This document shows, piece after piece, positions 37,013-45,690 of a DNA stretch of 64,000 nucleotides. The notes beneath the pieces are model-generated. The model was not told the origin of the DNA and made no database searches. It was given only the letters and a program-made list of their open reading frames with translations. How positions within the stretch are numbered: position 1 is the stretch's first letter; each line of letters opens with the position of its first letter. The DNA is from Candidatus Thalassarchaeum betae. GTDB taxonomy: Archaea > Thermoplasmatota > Poseidoniia > Poseidoniales > Thalassarchaeaceae. A program made the translations under genes and the position numbers. The stretch spans positions 1-64,000 of the forward strand of contig PSPG01000002.1 of assembly GCA_003193925.1 (NCBI GenBank), given 5' to 3'.

Positions 37013-39391
37013 ATGAGGACTCGTTCAGGTGTGGCGATTATCCTCCTGTTCCTTGTCTCCATGGCACCGGTGGTGCCATTTGCCGCCGCTGACACCGTCA
37101 TCGGCGCCGAAGGGGTCGAACTCCTCGAAGCGGGAGATTTCTCGGACGCCGAGCAGTGGGAGGTGTCCGCCACCGCCGGATTCTCCAGCGAGCAGGCCGA
37201 GCATTCGGGGGGGATGGTCGCCGACGGTGAGCTGTCCTTCACCCACGACAGGCCGGACAACTTCGCGCAACTGACCTCCTGGGCCACATACAGCCCGACT
37301 TCGTCGAACGCCACCCTAGGCCAGCCGGACTCGTACTACACCTGGTCCAAAGGCCCGAACATCACTATGAACGGGTACGACTTCGCGGGACTGCACGGCA
37401 TGCAGATCGCGAACGTCTCCATGGTCCTGCACTTCTCCATCCCCGATGAGCTCTACCAGGACTCGGTGAGGGTCATCCTGCAGAATCACGGCTCCGACAA
37501 GCTGGTGGTGACCTTCGCGAGGACCTTCGGCCCGATTCACAGGATGTCCAATCCCCTCGTTCTGCCGCTGGAAGAAATTATTCAGATGGACTGGGGTTCT
37601 CTCGAGGGCACCCAGTTCACAGTCGACTACGTCTCTCAGGGGACGAGTGACGACTCCGAGATCAGAGTAGATGCGGTCGGGCTGCGGGTCAAGTACCACC
37701 AGCCCTGGTACTCCTTCGAGACCACCAAGGCCATTCACACCGTCACCGGGGTTGATTCGCCGGTGATTGACCACGATCCCTATGACGGGGAGATCGTGGG
37801 GCTGTCACAGGAGAACTGCGGGCTCACCCCCGACGGGCCCGGAATGGGGTACTGGACCTTCGACGTCGAGGTTCCCCCACTGCAGCAATTGGGGCGAATA
37901 CATGTCTATGGGACCGGGAATCACACAATCTGGGCTCTGCCTGACGGAGTCGACGGAGACTACAGCGAGAAGCAATCGGGGGAACTGCTAGATAACCCCG
38001 ATTCCACCCAGCAAATCCGCATCGACATCGAGGACGGATGCATCTCCCTAGCGAGAGTGGATGTCAACGACCCGCACCTCGTGGTCCATGGGGTCGTTTC
38101 AGGGGAGCTCGGAGGCCTAGCCGGCACGAGTTACATTCGATTCGCCATCGGCAGCGATTTAATCGCCAGCATACCGATGGAGGGCGGCGCCTTCGTTATT
38201 GATGTCCCTGTGGGTTACGCTCTGCCTGAACAGTGGGGGGAGATGGTCGCCGGGGTCGCTGCGAGGTTCCAATGGTCCTCGAACGGGACCGCCGAGACCA
38301 CCGTGGTGCACATCCACTCGATCTCCATCACTGGTGGCTACGATGTCGAGTGGGACCTCGACCCTGAGTGCATGCCGCTAGAGGACATGTCATTCGACGA
38401 GGATGACGCGGGTGTACACATCCCGATGGACGTCAGGTGCAGCGACGACATCACCGCACCTGAAGACCTAGCACTGAGCGCAGTCAGCGGAGACCCGACT
38501 GTCATCGAGGCGACCATCGTCGACCAGTATGTCAGGATCCAACCAGTCAGGGACGCTTGGGGCGAGACTACTGTCGAGGTCAAAGTCGAGGACGAACGCG
38601 GCAACATCTGGACGGGTGAGATGAGCATCACGGTGAACCCGATTGAGGACCCTCCGGTCCTCGAGGGGCTCCCCCTCACAGTTTACATCGAGTTGGGCGA
38701 GACGATGGTCGTCGACATCACCGTGAAAGATTCCGACACCCAGTCTCTAACCCTCTCGGCCAGCCGCTCCTGGGCTACTTTCGATGCCGCTGACGATCTG
38801 GTCCTGACTCCGGTTATGGACGGCACCCACATGGTCGAAATCAGTGTCAGCGACGGAACCAACCACATCTCCCAGGTGGTCGAGGTCATCGTGACGGCAA
38901 AACCCGACCTCTTGATCGATTCTATCGACGTGAGGCGGGACGGACTGACCGTTTCGGAGCTGGTACACGGGGATGTCATCGAGATCTACGCCTATGTCAG
39001 GAACGAGGGGCGAGGAGTAGCCGATGCCGTATACGTCAAGTGCACGGTCGGGGGAATCCTGGTCGGTGCTGTCATGGTCGATTCCATAGCACCTGGCGGA
39101 TTAGGCGTAGCAGTCTGCGATGCGCAGGTCTCAGGGCCCGACGATGCCTTGGCCATCGAGGTCATGGCTGACGGCACCGCATCGATAGACGAGACCTCCG
39201 AGAGCAACAACGTCCGCTCGATCACAATGATAGTGAACGAGAGGAAGACCGATTCAGGCAGTGGCCTGATGGACTCTATTGATCGGGGTCCCGCAATCGT
39301 CTTCCTCGCCATAGGGGTCAGCCTGATCGCCCTCACAGCGCTGTATTTCAGCCCCGGCAAGGTGCGCAAATCGTACGAACGCGAAAAGTAG
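37013..39391 (+). CDS. Surface protein with CARDB-like domain and C-terminal anchor
   Basis: The 792-residue protein has a signal peptide (VAIILLFLVSMAPVVPFAAA), several beta-sandwich regions, two cadherin/Ig-like stretches about residues 470-640 (NPIEDPPVLEGLPLTV and following), and a CARDB-type domain (PDLLIDSIDVRRDGLTVSE; EGRGVADAVYVKC). A C-terminal helix (AIVFLAIGVSLIALTALYF) is followed by a short basic tail, unlike the acidic tails of other surface proteins here. It should be a type I membrane protein of the envelope; ligand unknown. Confidence 0.88.
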   Translation: MRTRSGVAIILLFLVSMAPVVPFAAADTVIGAEGVELLEAGDFSDAEQWEVSATAGFSSEQAEHSGGMVADGELSFTHDRPDNFAQLTSWATYSPTSSNATLGQPDSYYTWSKGPNITMNGYDFAGLHGMQIANVSMVLHFSIPDELYQDSVRVILQNHGSDKLVVTFARTFGPIHRMSNPLVLPLEEIIQMDWGSLEGTQFTVDYVSQGTSDDSEIRVDAVGLRVKYHQPWYSFETTKAIHTVTGVDSPVIDHDPYDGEIVGLSQENCGLTPDGPGMGYWTFDVEVPPLQQLGRIHVYGTGNHTIWALPDGVDGDYSEKQSGELLDNPDSTQQIRIDIEDGCISLARVDVNDPHLVVHGVVSGELGGLAGTSYIRFAIGSDLIASIPMEGGAFVIDVPVGYALPEQWGEMVAGVAARFQWSSNGTAETTVVHIHSISITGGYDVEWDLDPECMPLEDMSFDEDDAGVHIPMDVRCSDDITAPEDLALSAVSGDPTVIEATIVDQYVRIQPVRDAWGETTVEVKVEDERGNIWTGEMSITVNPIEDPPVLEGLPLTVYIELGETMVVDITVKDSDTQSLTLSASRSWATFDAADDLVLTPVMDGTHMVEISVSDGTNHISQVVEVIVTAKPDLLIDSIDVRRDGLTVSELVHGDVIEIYAYVRNEGRGVADAVYVKCTVGGILVGAVMVDSIAPGGLGVAVCDAQVSGPDDALAIEVMADGTASIDETSESNNVRSITMIVNERKTDSGSGLMDSIDRGPAIVFLAIGVSLIALTALYFSPGKVRKSYEREK

Positions 39392-39608
39392 CCCAGTAGC
39401 CCGGTTTTCCCTGTTGTCGACCCCCTCTCAGGCTGATAATCAGTCATTTTCAGGGAATAGTTATACCTATCGCAAACCCGAAAAGTCACGCCGCGCGAGG
39501 GTGCCTCAGGGTGTTTGGGCCGGTGGTGTGTGATTGAAATGATGAAACTGAAGATTCGTCTGGAGACAGAAGAGTGGATCTACGAAGAGCATGAGATGGC
39601 CTGAGCCC
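39392..39608. other. Intergenic region between surface protein and cbf5
   Basis: It holds a TTATACC element near 39461-39467 (plus strand) and a 21-codon reading frame at 39539-39604. Nothing else is recognised. Confidence 0.5.
39539..39604 (+). CDS. Possible 21-residue microprotein
   Basis: ATG ATG opens a frame reading MMKLKIRLETEEWIYEEHEMA in two charged halves (basic start, acidic end with Trp-Ile-Tyr) and ends four bases before the convergent cbf5 stop. A TTATACC box about 75 bases upstream could drive it. Length makes chance likely; no homologue is known to me. Confidence 0.25.
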   Translation: MMKLKIRLETEEWIYEEHEMA

Positions 39609-40586
39609 TCATTCCCTGGACCAACTCTGAGGATACGTCCCCGTCTCCATCATCACTGCGCGAGCAACAGCTACTTCTCCGGACTTCATTTCAGGCAGGG
39701 AGTCGGTGTCCACGGTCATCCTCGCCACAGAGACCGCTTCTCCCTTGATGCTCTGTAGCAGCACCGTAGCACCTTCAGGAACGCCTCTCGGCGCACGGAC
39801 GACGCCTGGCCTTGCCAGAGGGGCCCCGTGGGAAAGAGCGGCGGCGGCGCCGTCCTTCACGGTAATGGCCGGAAGGCCGGAGAGTAGGGTCTCGACTGGG
39901 GCTATCAGCTTGATCAGGGCGCTGTCGTCACCGTGCTCCCTAGACAAGAACGAAGCATCGGCGAGTTGCTGCATGCTGCATGACATGCTCTGGTCGAAGT
40001 TGCCTGTCCGGTCCCTGTGGAGCTCGGTCAGTTCGCATCTCGTACCCAGCAGCAAGCCAATGTCCTTGGCGAGTGTCCTGACGTAGGTCCCGGCGCTGCA
40101 GGACAACTCGAAAGCCGCGATTCGCGAGTCGGGGTCGGTATCCAACAGCATCAGCGAGTGTATCGTCCTCGTTCGGACCTGTATCTTGACTGCAGACTCC
40201 AATGGCGGGACGTTGTATATCACCCCCGTCAGCTCCGAGAAGATGGCCTCGATCTCAGTCTCCTCCACAGCACGGCCGAAGCGCAGGACACCGACGTACC
40301 TCTTGTCGACCTTGAGGGCCATTTCTGTGAGCTTGGTCGCCTTCCCGCAAAGCAAGGTCAGCAGGCCTGTGGCGAAGGGATCCAGCGTCCCACCGTGTCC
40401 TAATCTGCTGATTCCGAGCAACTCACGGGCCCATGCAGCCAGTTGGTGGCTCGTCGGGCCCCGTGGCTTTTCGACGAGAACTATCCCAGCCGCCAGGAGC
40501 TGCTCCAGCGAGCGTTCGCTGGGATTCGAACCGAAGTTGGGATTAGTTGATGCGGTTGCCAGCTCCCAGTAACCCCCCTCGCCCAT
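39609..40586 (-). CDS. cbf5: Cbf5/TruB-family pseudouridine synthase
   Basis: The 325-residue protein shows GHGGTLDPFATGLL with catalytic Asp69, KRYVGVLRFG, and SAGTYVRTLAKDIG. The C-terminus has a PUA domain (ITVKDGAAAALSHGAPLARPGVV). In archaea this enzyme is the catalytic subunit of H/ACA guide RNPs and also modifies tRNA U55. Position after cmk and DUF106 is the typical archaeal arrangement. It is nine bases downstream of cmk. Confidence 0.92.
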   Translation of the reverse strand: MGEGGYWELATASTNPNFGSNPSERSLEQLLAAGIVLVEKPRGPTSHQLAAWARELLGISRLGHGGTLDPFATGLLTLLCGKATKLTEMALKVDKRYVGVLRFGRAVEETEIEAIFSELTGVIYNVPPLESAVKIQVRTRTIHSLMLLDTDPDSRIAAFELSCSAGTYVRTLAKDIGLLLGTRCELTELHRDRTGNFDQSMSCSMQQLADASFLSREHGDDSALIKLIAPVETLLSGLPAITVKDGAAAALSHGAPLARPGVVRAPRGVPEGATVLLQSIKGEAVSVARMTVDTDSLPEMKSGEVAVARAVMMETGTYPQSWSRE

Positions 40587-40595
40587 CGGATCACA

Positions 40596-41129
40596 TCAGT
40601 CAACCAGTTCGGAACTCACCATGCGGAACACCTCGTCGGCATCCAACTCGTCGGCGTCAACCACCAGTGAATAGGGGGCCATGTCATTGAGGTCGATGTC
40701 GTACAGCACGCAGTACCTAGCCATGTCATCCCTCTGCCTCTGCTGAGACAGGGCTAGACAGGTCCCGTAGTCGCCGCCCTCGCGGTTCTGGATCCGGCTC
40801 GCTCTCTCCTCGTCGGATACCGCGACCCAGACCCTGAGGCATTCCAAGCCGAGTTCATGAGCCCACCAGCCGCATAGCCTGCTCTCCACGACCTCAGGAC
40901 CGTCAAGGTCGGTCAGCACCTGTTTCAAGAGCGTGTCCAGAGAGCGGTCGACGTCAAGGTCCTGCTTGCACAGAGCGCTGAACCCCTCGACAGAGAGGCC
41001 TCGCCGTGAGGCCTCCTCCCTGAAGACGTCGCCACCGTTGATCGAGGACCACCCCCGCTCGTCGCACAACTTGCTGACTAGGGTCGAGGTGCCGCTGCCG
41101 GGTGGTCCGCTGACTGTCAGTCTGAGCAT
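40596..41129 (-). CDS. cmk: Archaeal cytidylate kinase
   Basis: The 177-residue P-loop kinase has GPPGSGTST (8-16) and the archaeal Cmk pattern INGGDVFREEASRRG, with RxxxR in the lid region. It phosphorylates CMP and dCMP. It sits between DUF106 and cbf5 at very short spacing (3 and 9 bases), so all three are co-transcribed. Confidence 0.9.
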   Translation of the reverse strand: MLRLTVSGPPGSGTSTLVSKLCDERGWSSINGGDVFREEASRRGLSVEGFSALCKQDLDVDRSLDTLLKQVLTDLDGPEVVESRLCGWWAHELGLECLRVWVAVSDEERASRIQNREGGDYGTCLALSQQRQRDDMARYCVLYDIDLNDMAPYSLVVDADELDADEVFRMVSSELVD

Positions 41130-41132
41130 AGG

Positions 41133-42062
41133 TCACCTCCATTCATCCCGGCACACTTCGCACCTCAGCCTGCCCTTTGAGGTCCTTGAGACCATGTTCG
41201 AGTCGCAGGACGGGCAAGTGGTTCCCGACTTGGGAGGCGCTGAATGCACGTTGCCGCCTCTCCTCCTCGCTGCTGCGGCGGCTTGGCCCCCCGTCTTGCG
41301 CGGTCCAGCCCTCCTGCGCTGGGCTCTGCGGACCCTCACGTCGTCGCTCGACTTGGCCTTCTCCTCCTCTAGCAGATACAGGAGAGGCTCGGGGATCGGG
41401 TCTCCGGCGACGACGAGCGGATGGCTCCGGTAGCGGAAGAGCTTGATGTGCCGGTCGATGATTCGTCCCAAAGGCGCGCTCATCGTGATGTAGGTGGCAA
41501 TCCAAGCGGGGAATATCCACATCACCCTGTCGTTGAACTCCCACATCGGCACCCAAGGCAGGCTGACGAAGGCCACTCTGAAGGTCTCCACCTCACTGGC
41601 CATCCAACTGAAGATTGCGATGATGAAGACCATCGTGAACATCATCGGCCTCATCATCGCTGACTGCATGGCCATCTGCTCGGGCATCAGTTCCATCTGC
41701 AGCTTCTGCATCTTGTCCGCCCGGGCTGTGTCACGGGCCATCTGGGCCTCTCTGAGTTGCTTACTGACCTGGCGTTGGCGGTGACTGAAATGAGCCTGTC
41801 TCAAGGGGTCCATGAAGAAGGACCGGATGATAGTGTTCACAACCATGATGCTGGAGCCGACGATGAACACCGTCGGAACGAAGTACAACGAGTGGAACGG
41901 GAGCAGGGGTATGAGGACGTAACCCGCCCCGTCGGCCAATGCTATCCGAAGGCTTGGGTTGAGCATCAGCACCACCATCATCACCAGGAGGAAGAGCATT
42001 GGAAGCATCATCGAGGACATGGCCTCGGCCTGCGAGTCGCTGCTGGTGCCCGCTGATGCCAT
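41133..42062 (-). CDS. DUF106 (EMC3/YidC-superfamily) membrane protein with zinc ribbon
   Basis: The ATG at 42062 gives 309 residues. Membrane segments are MLPMLFLLVMMVVLML, the FVPTVFIVGSSIMVV region, MFTMVFIIAIFSWMA and AWIATYITMSAPLG, with a Gln/Met-rich cytosolic hairpin (RQVSKQLREAQMARDTARADK) between. This is the archaeal Ylp1/DUF106 type, a relative of YidC, Get1 and EMC3 that inserts membrane proteins. An added C-terminal tail is Arg/Lys-rich and ends in a Cys4 zinc ribbon (CPSC and CEVC), possibly for ribosome contact. The neighbours cmk and cbf5 are typical. Confidence 0.88.
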   Translation of the reverse strand: MASAGTSSDSQAEAMSSMMLPMLFLLVMMVVLMLNPSLRIALADGAGYVLIPLLPFHSLYFVPTVFIVGSSIMVVNTIIRSFFMDPLRQAHFSHRQRQVSKQLREAQMARDTARADKMQKLQMELMPEQMAMQSAMMRPMMFTMVFIIAIFSWMASEVETFRVAFVSLPWVPMWEFNDRVMWIFPAWIATYITMSAPLGRIIDRHIKLFRYRSHPLVVAGDPIPEPLLYLLEEEKAKSSDDVRVRRAQRRRAGPRKTGGQAAAAARRRGGNVHSAPPKSGTTCPSCDSNMVSRTSKGRLRCEVCRDEWR

Positions 42063-42131
42063 GTACCCTCGCTCCGCCAGAACAGGATGAACGCTTCGGT
42101 GGACGCCAAAGGCGTCCAATCGGTTCCGCAA

Positions 42132-44723
42132 TCAGAGGGAATAACTGCAGACGACGCATACCGATGCGCCTATTTCCGCCTCGGAACCGCATATTGGGCA
42201 GACCTCGCCCCCAGGCGCACCAGCCGCTTCCTCCTCCTCTGGCTCTTCTTCCTGCGGCTCTGGCTCCCCTTCCTGAGACTCTTCTTCCTGAGGCTCTTCT
42301 CCCTCCGGCTCTGGCTCCTCGGGTTCTGACTCTGGCTCTGGCTGTCTGGGAAGTTCGGGGACCCTCTCCGGGTCCACCCACTCTGGAAGGTTAGGCTCCT
42401 CGTCGACCTCTGCGCCGAAGGTGGCGCCGTGGAAGTCCTGAGCGTCAGAGACCTTGTACTCCGACTCGGGGTCCCCTTGGATCTCGTATGTCACCTCTAT
42501 CCTCTCTCCCCGCTCAATCCTGCCAATCTTCCACTCGGTATGGGTCCCCTCGGGGGCTGCCTCCTTCTTCATGCGCACATCACGCTCGCCGTCAATCGAA
42601 GAGCGCACCGTGGAGTCCTCGATCGAGAAGGTCCCGGGAACCACGTCATGTAGAGCGAGGTCGTCGAGGGCGCTGTCGGAGTTGTTCTCGAACATCAGCA
42701 GGACCTCGTACCTGCCGGCGTTGCCAGCTGGAAAGACCTCCTTTCCAGTGCTCACGTTGCGCCGGCGGTGGACGACTCGCATCTGAGGGGGTCTCTCTAC
42801 GACCCTGGTCGCCACAGGACCAAACTTCTCGGAACCGAAGTCGGCCCTGATGGGGGCTGCTAGGAGCTCGTTCGCCGGAGAGGGGTCTGGTGCATGCAGC
42901 GGATACCTGATCACCATGGTCTTGCCGGGCTGGAGGCCGAGTGGGGCAGAAGTGCCTACGGTGATTCTCAGTCCGTGGCCTTCGCTGTCTGGGGAGATCA
43001 TCCTCTCTTCCAGCTGAATCCCGTTGATCACCTCTATCAGGTACTGCTCCTCATTGAGGTCGGTACCCCCGATCTCGATGCTCACGTCGTCCTGCGAAGG
43101 GGGGTCGAAGATCCCCGGGACGTCATCCAGCAGACGCATGACGTTAATCGGGGCCGAGCCGTTGTTCTCAATCGATATCGTAGCCTCGATATCAGAAGGC
43201 ACGAACGACTTGATCCTAGATTTATCATACTGCTTGAGCAGTACTGCGTCCAGCACGGTCAGTTTCTGCTCCTTCAAGTCGATCGATCCCCTTGACTCGA
43301 CGGCCACACGAGGCAGGATGGAGGACCTGAACTCGTGGGTGAAACTGGGGCTGTCGGCCTCCACCCTCTTCTCCATGGAACTCCAGCTCCCCTCGGGAGG
43401 GACGTCCTGACGGAGGTCAGAGATGTCCAGTATCGGATTTTCTCTGCCGGACTGCCAGACAGTCACCCCCGACAGTGTAACCACGAAGGAGGATCTGTTC
43501 TCGAACACGGACTTGCAGTGCCAGATCCCGGGTCTGTCATCCTCGACCTTGTCGACTCTCATCATGTGTAGGGTGGAGCCGGAGACGCGGTCGAAGTCGG
43601 CTCTCGAGACCGTCGCCTCAGCAGTGTAATTCGCGGAAGCGACGCCGGCGGAAATCTTGTCGACCCCCCCGGTGGTGACTCTGGGCGAGAGGGCGAGCAC
43701 CCTGCTCTCACCGACGTTGAGCCTGCCGATCTCCCAGGAGATATATGAATCCCCGACGCTGTACTCAGGGCCGTCGGGAATGTGGAAGTTGTCCGGGAAG
43801 GTCCTGCTGACCTCGACCTCCAAGAGAGGGCCGGGCGAGATGTTCTCGACCTCGAGCTGCAACTCAATCTCCTGTTGCTCCTCGGAGAAGACCAGTGACA
43901 GACTATCCTCCTGGTCCCTCTCCGGGTTGGTGTCGATGGATTCCTTCAGGACCAGCATCCGAGGACCGCTGGCGGAGTATGGGATTACCGTGTCCTCGGT
44001 GGCCTCGAGCTCCCTCACGGATATCGAGCGCCCTCCGATGTCTGTGGCGCTAGTTGATGAGAGTAGTACCTCTATGTCCCATGCCCTGTGCTTCTTGCTT
44101 GCGTTTCGCAGTATCAGTTCGCCTTCTATGGTCTGCCGCCTGATCGAGCCGTCGGGATTCAGGGTGGAGGTCTCCACTTCGCTCAGGGTGGCGTGTAGCT
44201 TGTCGCCCGGGATCGCGTCCACCTCCCTGGCGGACCTCAGGTGGGGAGAGGAAGCCGGAGCCACTACCGCCTTGGATAGGGCGTCGGCAATGGGGGAGTC
44301 CTCTTCAGAGTCCAAGGAGTCCACGGAGGACTCGGGTTCAGCCCAGTCTATCTCGTCGGCCTCCTGGCTATCTCCCGCACCGCTCAGCGCGGCTAGCGAG
44401 TCCTGTAGAGAAGCAGGCTCCTCAGACTCCTCATCCGGGACATCCAAGCCGGGGGGAGGAGGTGGCGGTGAGTCGGGTCCGGATGGAGTGGGGGAGGGGG
44501 CGTCGAAGCCGGGAGGAGGAGAAGGGGCCTCCCCAGGCTCCTCATCAGGCTCACCCGAAATCTCCCTGTCCTCGAGTTCCATCAAGCCCGGTGGCGGAGG
44601 AGGTGGCGAGGGCGCTTGTTCGCCCTCCGAATCGTCATCCTCCTCTTCCTCGAAACCGGGTGGGGGGGGCGGAGGAGGAGGGAGGGGGAACCCTGAAGGA
44701 GGGGGAGGGGGCTCTTCTGACAT
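42132..44723 (-). CDS. Cytosolic proline-rich, DUF11-like, zinc-ribbon protein
   Basis: From ATG 44723 the protein is 863 residues. I see no signal peptide and no membrane helix. Residues 1-100 hold repeated proline runs capped by glycine and an aromatic or Leu (PPPPPPPPGFEEEEDDD, PPPPPPGLMELED, PPPPPPGLDVPDE). The middle has three to four beta-sandwich domains of the DUF11/conserved-repeat type (NISPGPLLEVEVSRTFPDNF; NNGSAPINVMRLLDDVPGIF; NNSDSALDDLALHDVVPGTF), normally found outside cells. A Glu/Pro-rich linker precedes a terminal zinc ribbon, CPICG-x8-CVVC. It may be a cytoplasmic scaffold; function unknown. It is upstream of DUF106 on the same strand. Confidence 0.88.
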   Translation of the reverse strand: MSEEPPPPPSGFPLPPPPPPPPGFEEEEDDDSEGEQAPSPPPPPPGLMELEDREISGEPDEEPGEAPSPPPGFDAPSPTPSGPDSPPPPPPGLDVPDEESEEPASLQDSLAALSGAGDSQEADEIDWAEPESSVDSLDSEEDSPIADALSKAVVAPASSPHLRSAREVDAIPGDKLHATLSEVETSTLNPDGSIRRQTIEGELILRNASKKHRAWDIEVLLSSTSATDIGGRSISVRELEATEDTVIPYSASGPRMLVLKESIDTNPERDQEDSLSLVFSEEQQEIELQLEVENISPGPLLEVEVSRTFPDNFHIPDGPEYSVGDSYISWEIGRLNVGESRVLALSPRVTTGGVDKISAGVASANYTAEATVSRADFDRVSGSTLHMMRVDKVEDDRPGIWHCKSVFENRSSFVVTLSGVTVWQSGRENPILDISDLRQDVPPEGSWSSMEKRVEADSPSFTHEFRSSILPRVAVESRGSIDLKEQKLTVLDAVLLKQYDKSRIKSFVPSDIEATISIENNGSAPINVMRLLDDVPGIFDPPSQDDVSIEIGGTDLNEEQYLIEVINGIQLEERMISPDSEGHGLRITVGTSAPLGLQPGKTMVIRYPLHAPDPSPANELLAAPIRADFGSEKFGPVATRVVERPPQMRVVHRRRNVSTGKEVFPAGNAGRYEVLLMFENNSDSALDDLALHDVVPGTFSIEDSTVRSSIDGERDVRMKKEAAPEGTHTEWKIGRIERGERIEVTYEIQGDPESEYKVSDAQDFHGATFGAEVDEEPNLPEWVDPERVPELPRQPEPESEPEEPEPEGEEPQEEESQEGEPEPQEEEPEEEEAAGAPGGEVCPICGSEAEIGASVCVVCSYSL

Positions 44724-44827
44724 GGCGCTAACACCCCGATGGGTGGTCGCGGACGTGGCTTGGATTGGTATAACCATTACTTGTCGGACACTGAGCCGAT
44801 GGCAGGGCGTCACGAATGGTTGAAGTT

Positions 44828-44846
44828 CTCTCGCCCTTGGCGAGAG
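44828..44846 (+). promoter_or_regulatory. Perfect hairpin directly before the GPN GTPase start
   Basis: CTCTCGCC-CTT-GGCGAGAG has 8-base arms and ends one base before the GTG start codon at 44848. It could mask the start in mRNA or be an operator at the transcription start. A TGGTATAACCA element at 44764-44774 lies between the two divergent genes and may be the promoter. Confidence 0.5.
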
Positions 44847-44847
44847 C

Positions 44848-45690
44848 GTGAGCAATCAGGACGGGACAGCGCCTCCAGTGCTGTTCGTCGTCGGTACCGC
44901 AGGTGCTGGAAAGAGTTCCTTGGTGACTGCCTTCCAACGGTGGGCGCGATTCCTCGAGGTCGATGTACTCGCGATCAACCTCGACCCCGGGGCCGAGAGG
45001 GTGCACTACGACGCGGAGTACGACGTCAGGGACCTCGTTTCGCTGTCTGACGTCATGGTCGAGTACGACCTAGGCCCTAACGGCGCTCAAATCCTGGCCG
45101 CTGACCTGGTGGCGGCACAGGCGACCGAAGTCTTCGACGAGATCGAGGGGCTGTCGTGCGATCTGCTGATTGTCGACACGCCGGGCCAGGTGGAACTGTT
45201 CGCCTTCAGAGAGGCCTCCAACCACCTCGTCAGCGTGATAGGCCAAGGCAGGGCCTGCCTAATCTTCCTGTTCGACCCGATGCTCTCACGGACTCCGAGC
45301 GGCTTCGTGGCGCAGATGCTCCTTTCGGCAATCGTGCACTTCAGGCTGGGGCTCCCTACAGCGAACTTCCTCTCCAAGTCGGACTTATTGGAGCCGGAGA
45401 CCCTCGAGAAGGTGATGGAGTGGGGCGACAACCTGGAGGCGCTGGAGGCCGCGTTGTACGAGGAATCGGCCCAGCAAGCCCTCGACAGCCAGTCCGGCAG
45501 CCAAAGGGCCGAGTTCGCCATAGGCCAGCTCAGGATGATGCAGCACGCGTCGATACAGCCTGGCTTGGTGCCCCTTTCCAGTGAGGAGGAGGAGGGACTT
45601 GCCGACGTGCTGACCTTCGCACAGTCAGTATTCGGCGGAATGGCTGATGCCAGAGACGGATTTGCAGGGGACATAGAGCATGAGAGGTAG
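44848..45690 (+). CDS. GPN-loop GTPase
   Basis: The 280-residue protein starts at a GTG right before the P loop GTAGAGKSS (16-24). INLDPGAE, the GPN insertion (LGPNGA, 76-81), VDTPGQVE and the base-recognition SKSD are all present. Archaeal members form GPN-dependent homodimers; eukaryotic relatives (GPN1-3) import and assemble RNA polymerase II, so a role in polymerase assembly is plausible. It overlaps argF by 11 bases. Confidence 0.92.
   Translation: MSNQDGTAPPVLFVVGTAGAGKSSLVTAFQRWARFLEVDVLAINLDPGAERVHYDAEYDVRDLVSLSDVMVEYDLGPNGAQILAADLVAAQATEVFDEIEGLSCDLLIVDTPGQVELFAFREASNHLVSVIGQGRACLIFLFDPMLSRTPSGFVAQMLLSAIVHFRLGLPTANFLSKSDLLEPETLEKVMEWGDNLEALEAALYEESAQQALDSQSGSQRAEFAIGQLRMMQHASIQPGLVPLSSEEEEGLADVLTFAQSVFGGMADARDGFAGDIEHER

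Noticed and set aside
43657-44823. 388-codon plus-strand frame rich in Ser and Gly
   Set aside because: Antisense of the proline-rich N-terminus of the zinc-ribbon protein (CCN read as GGN).
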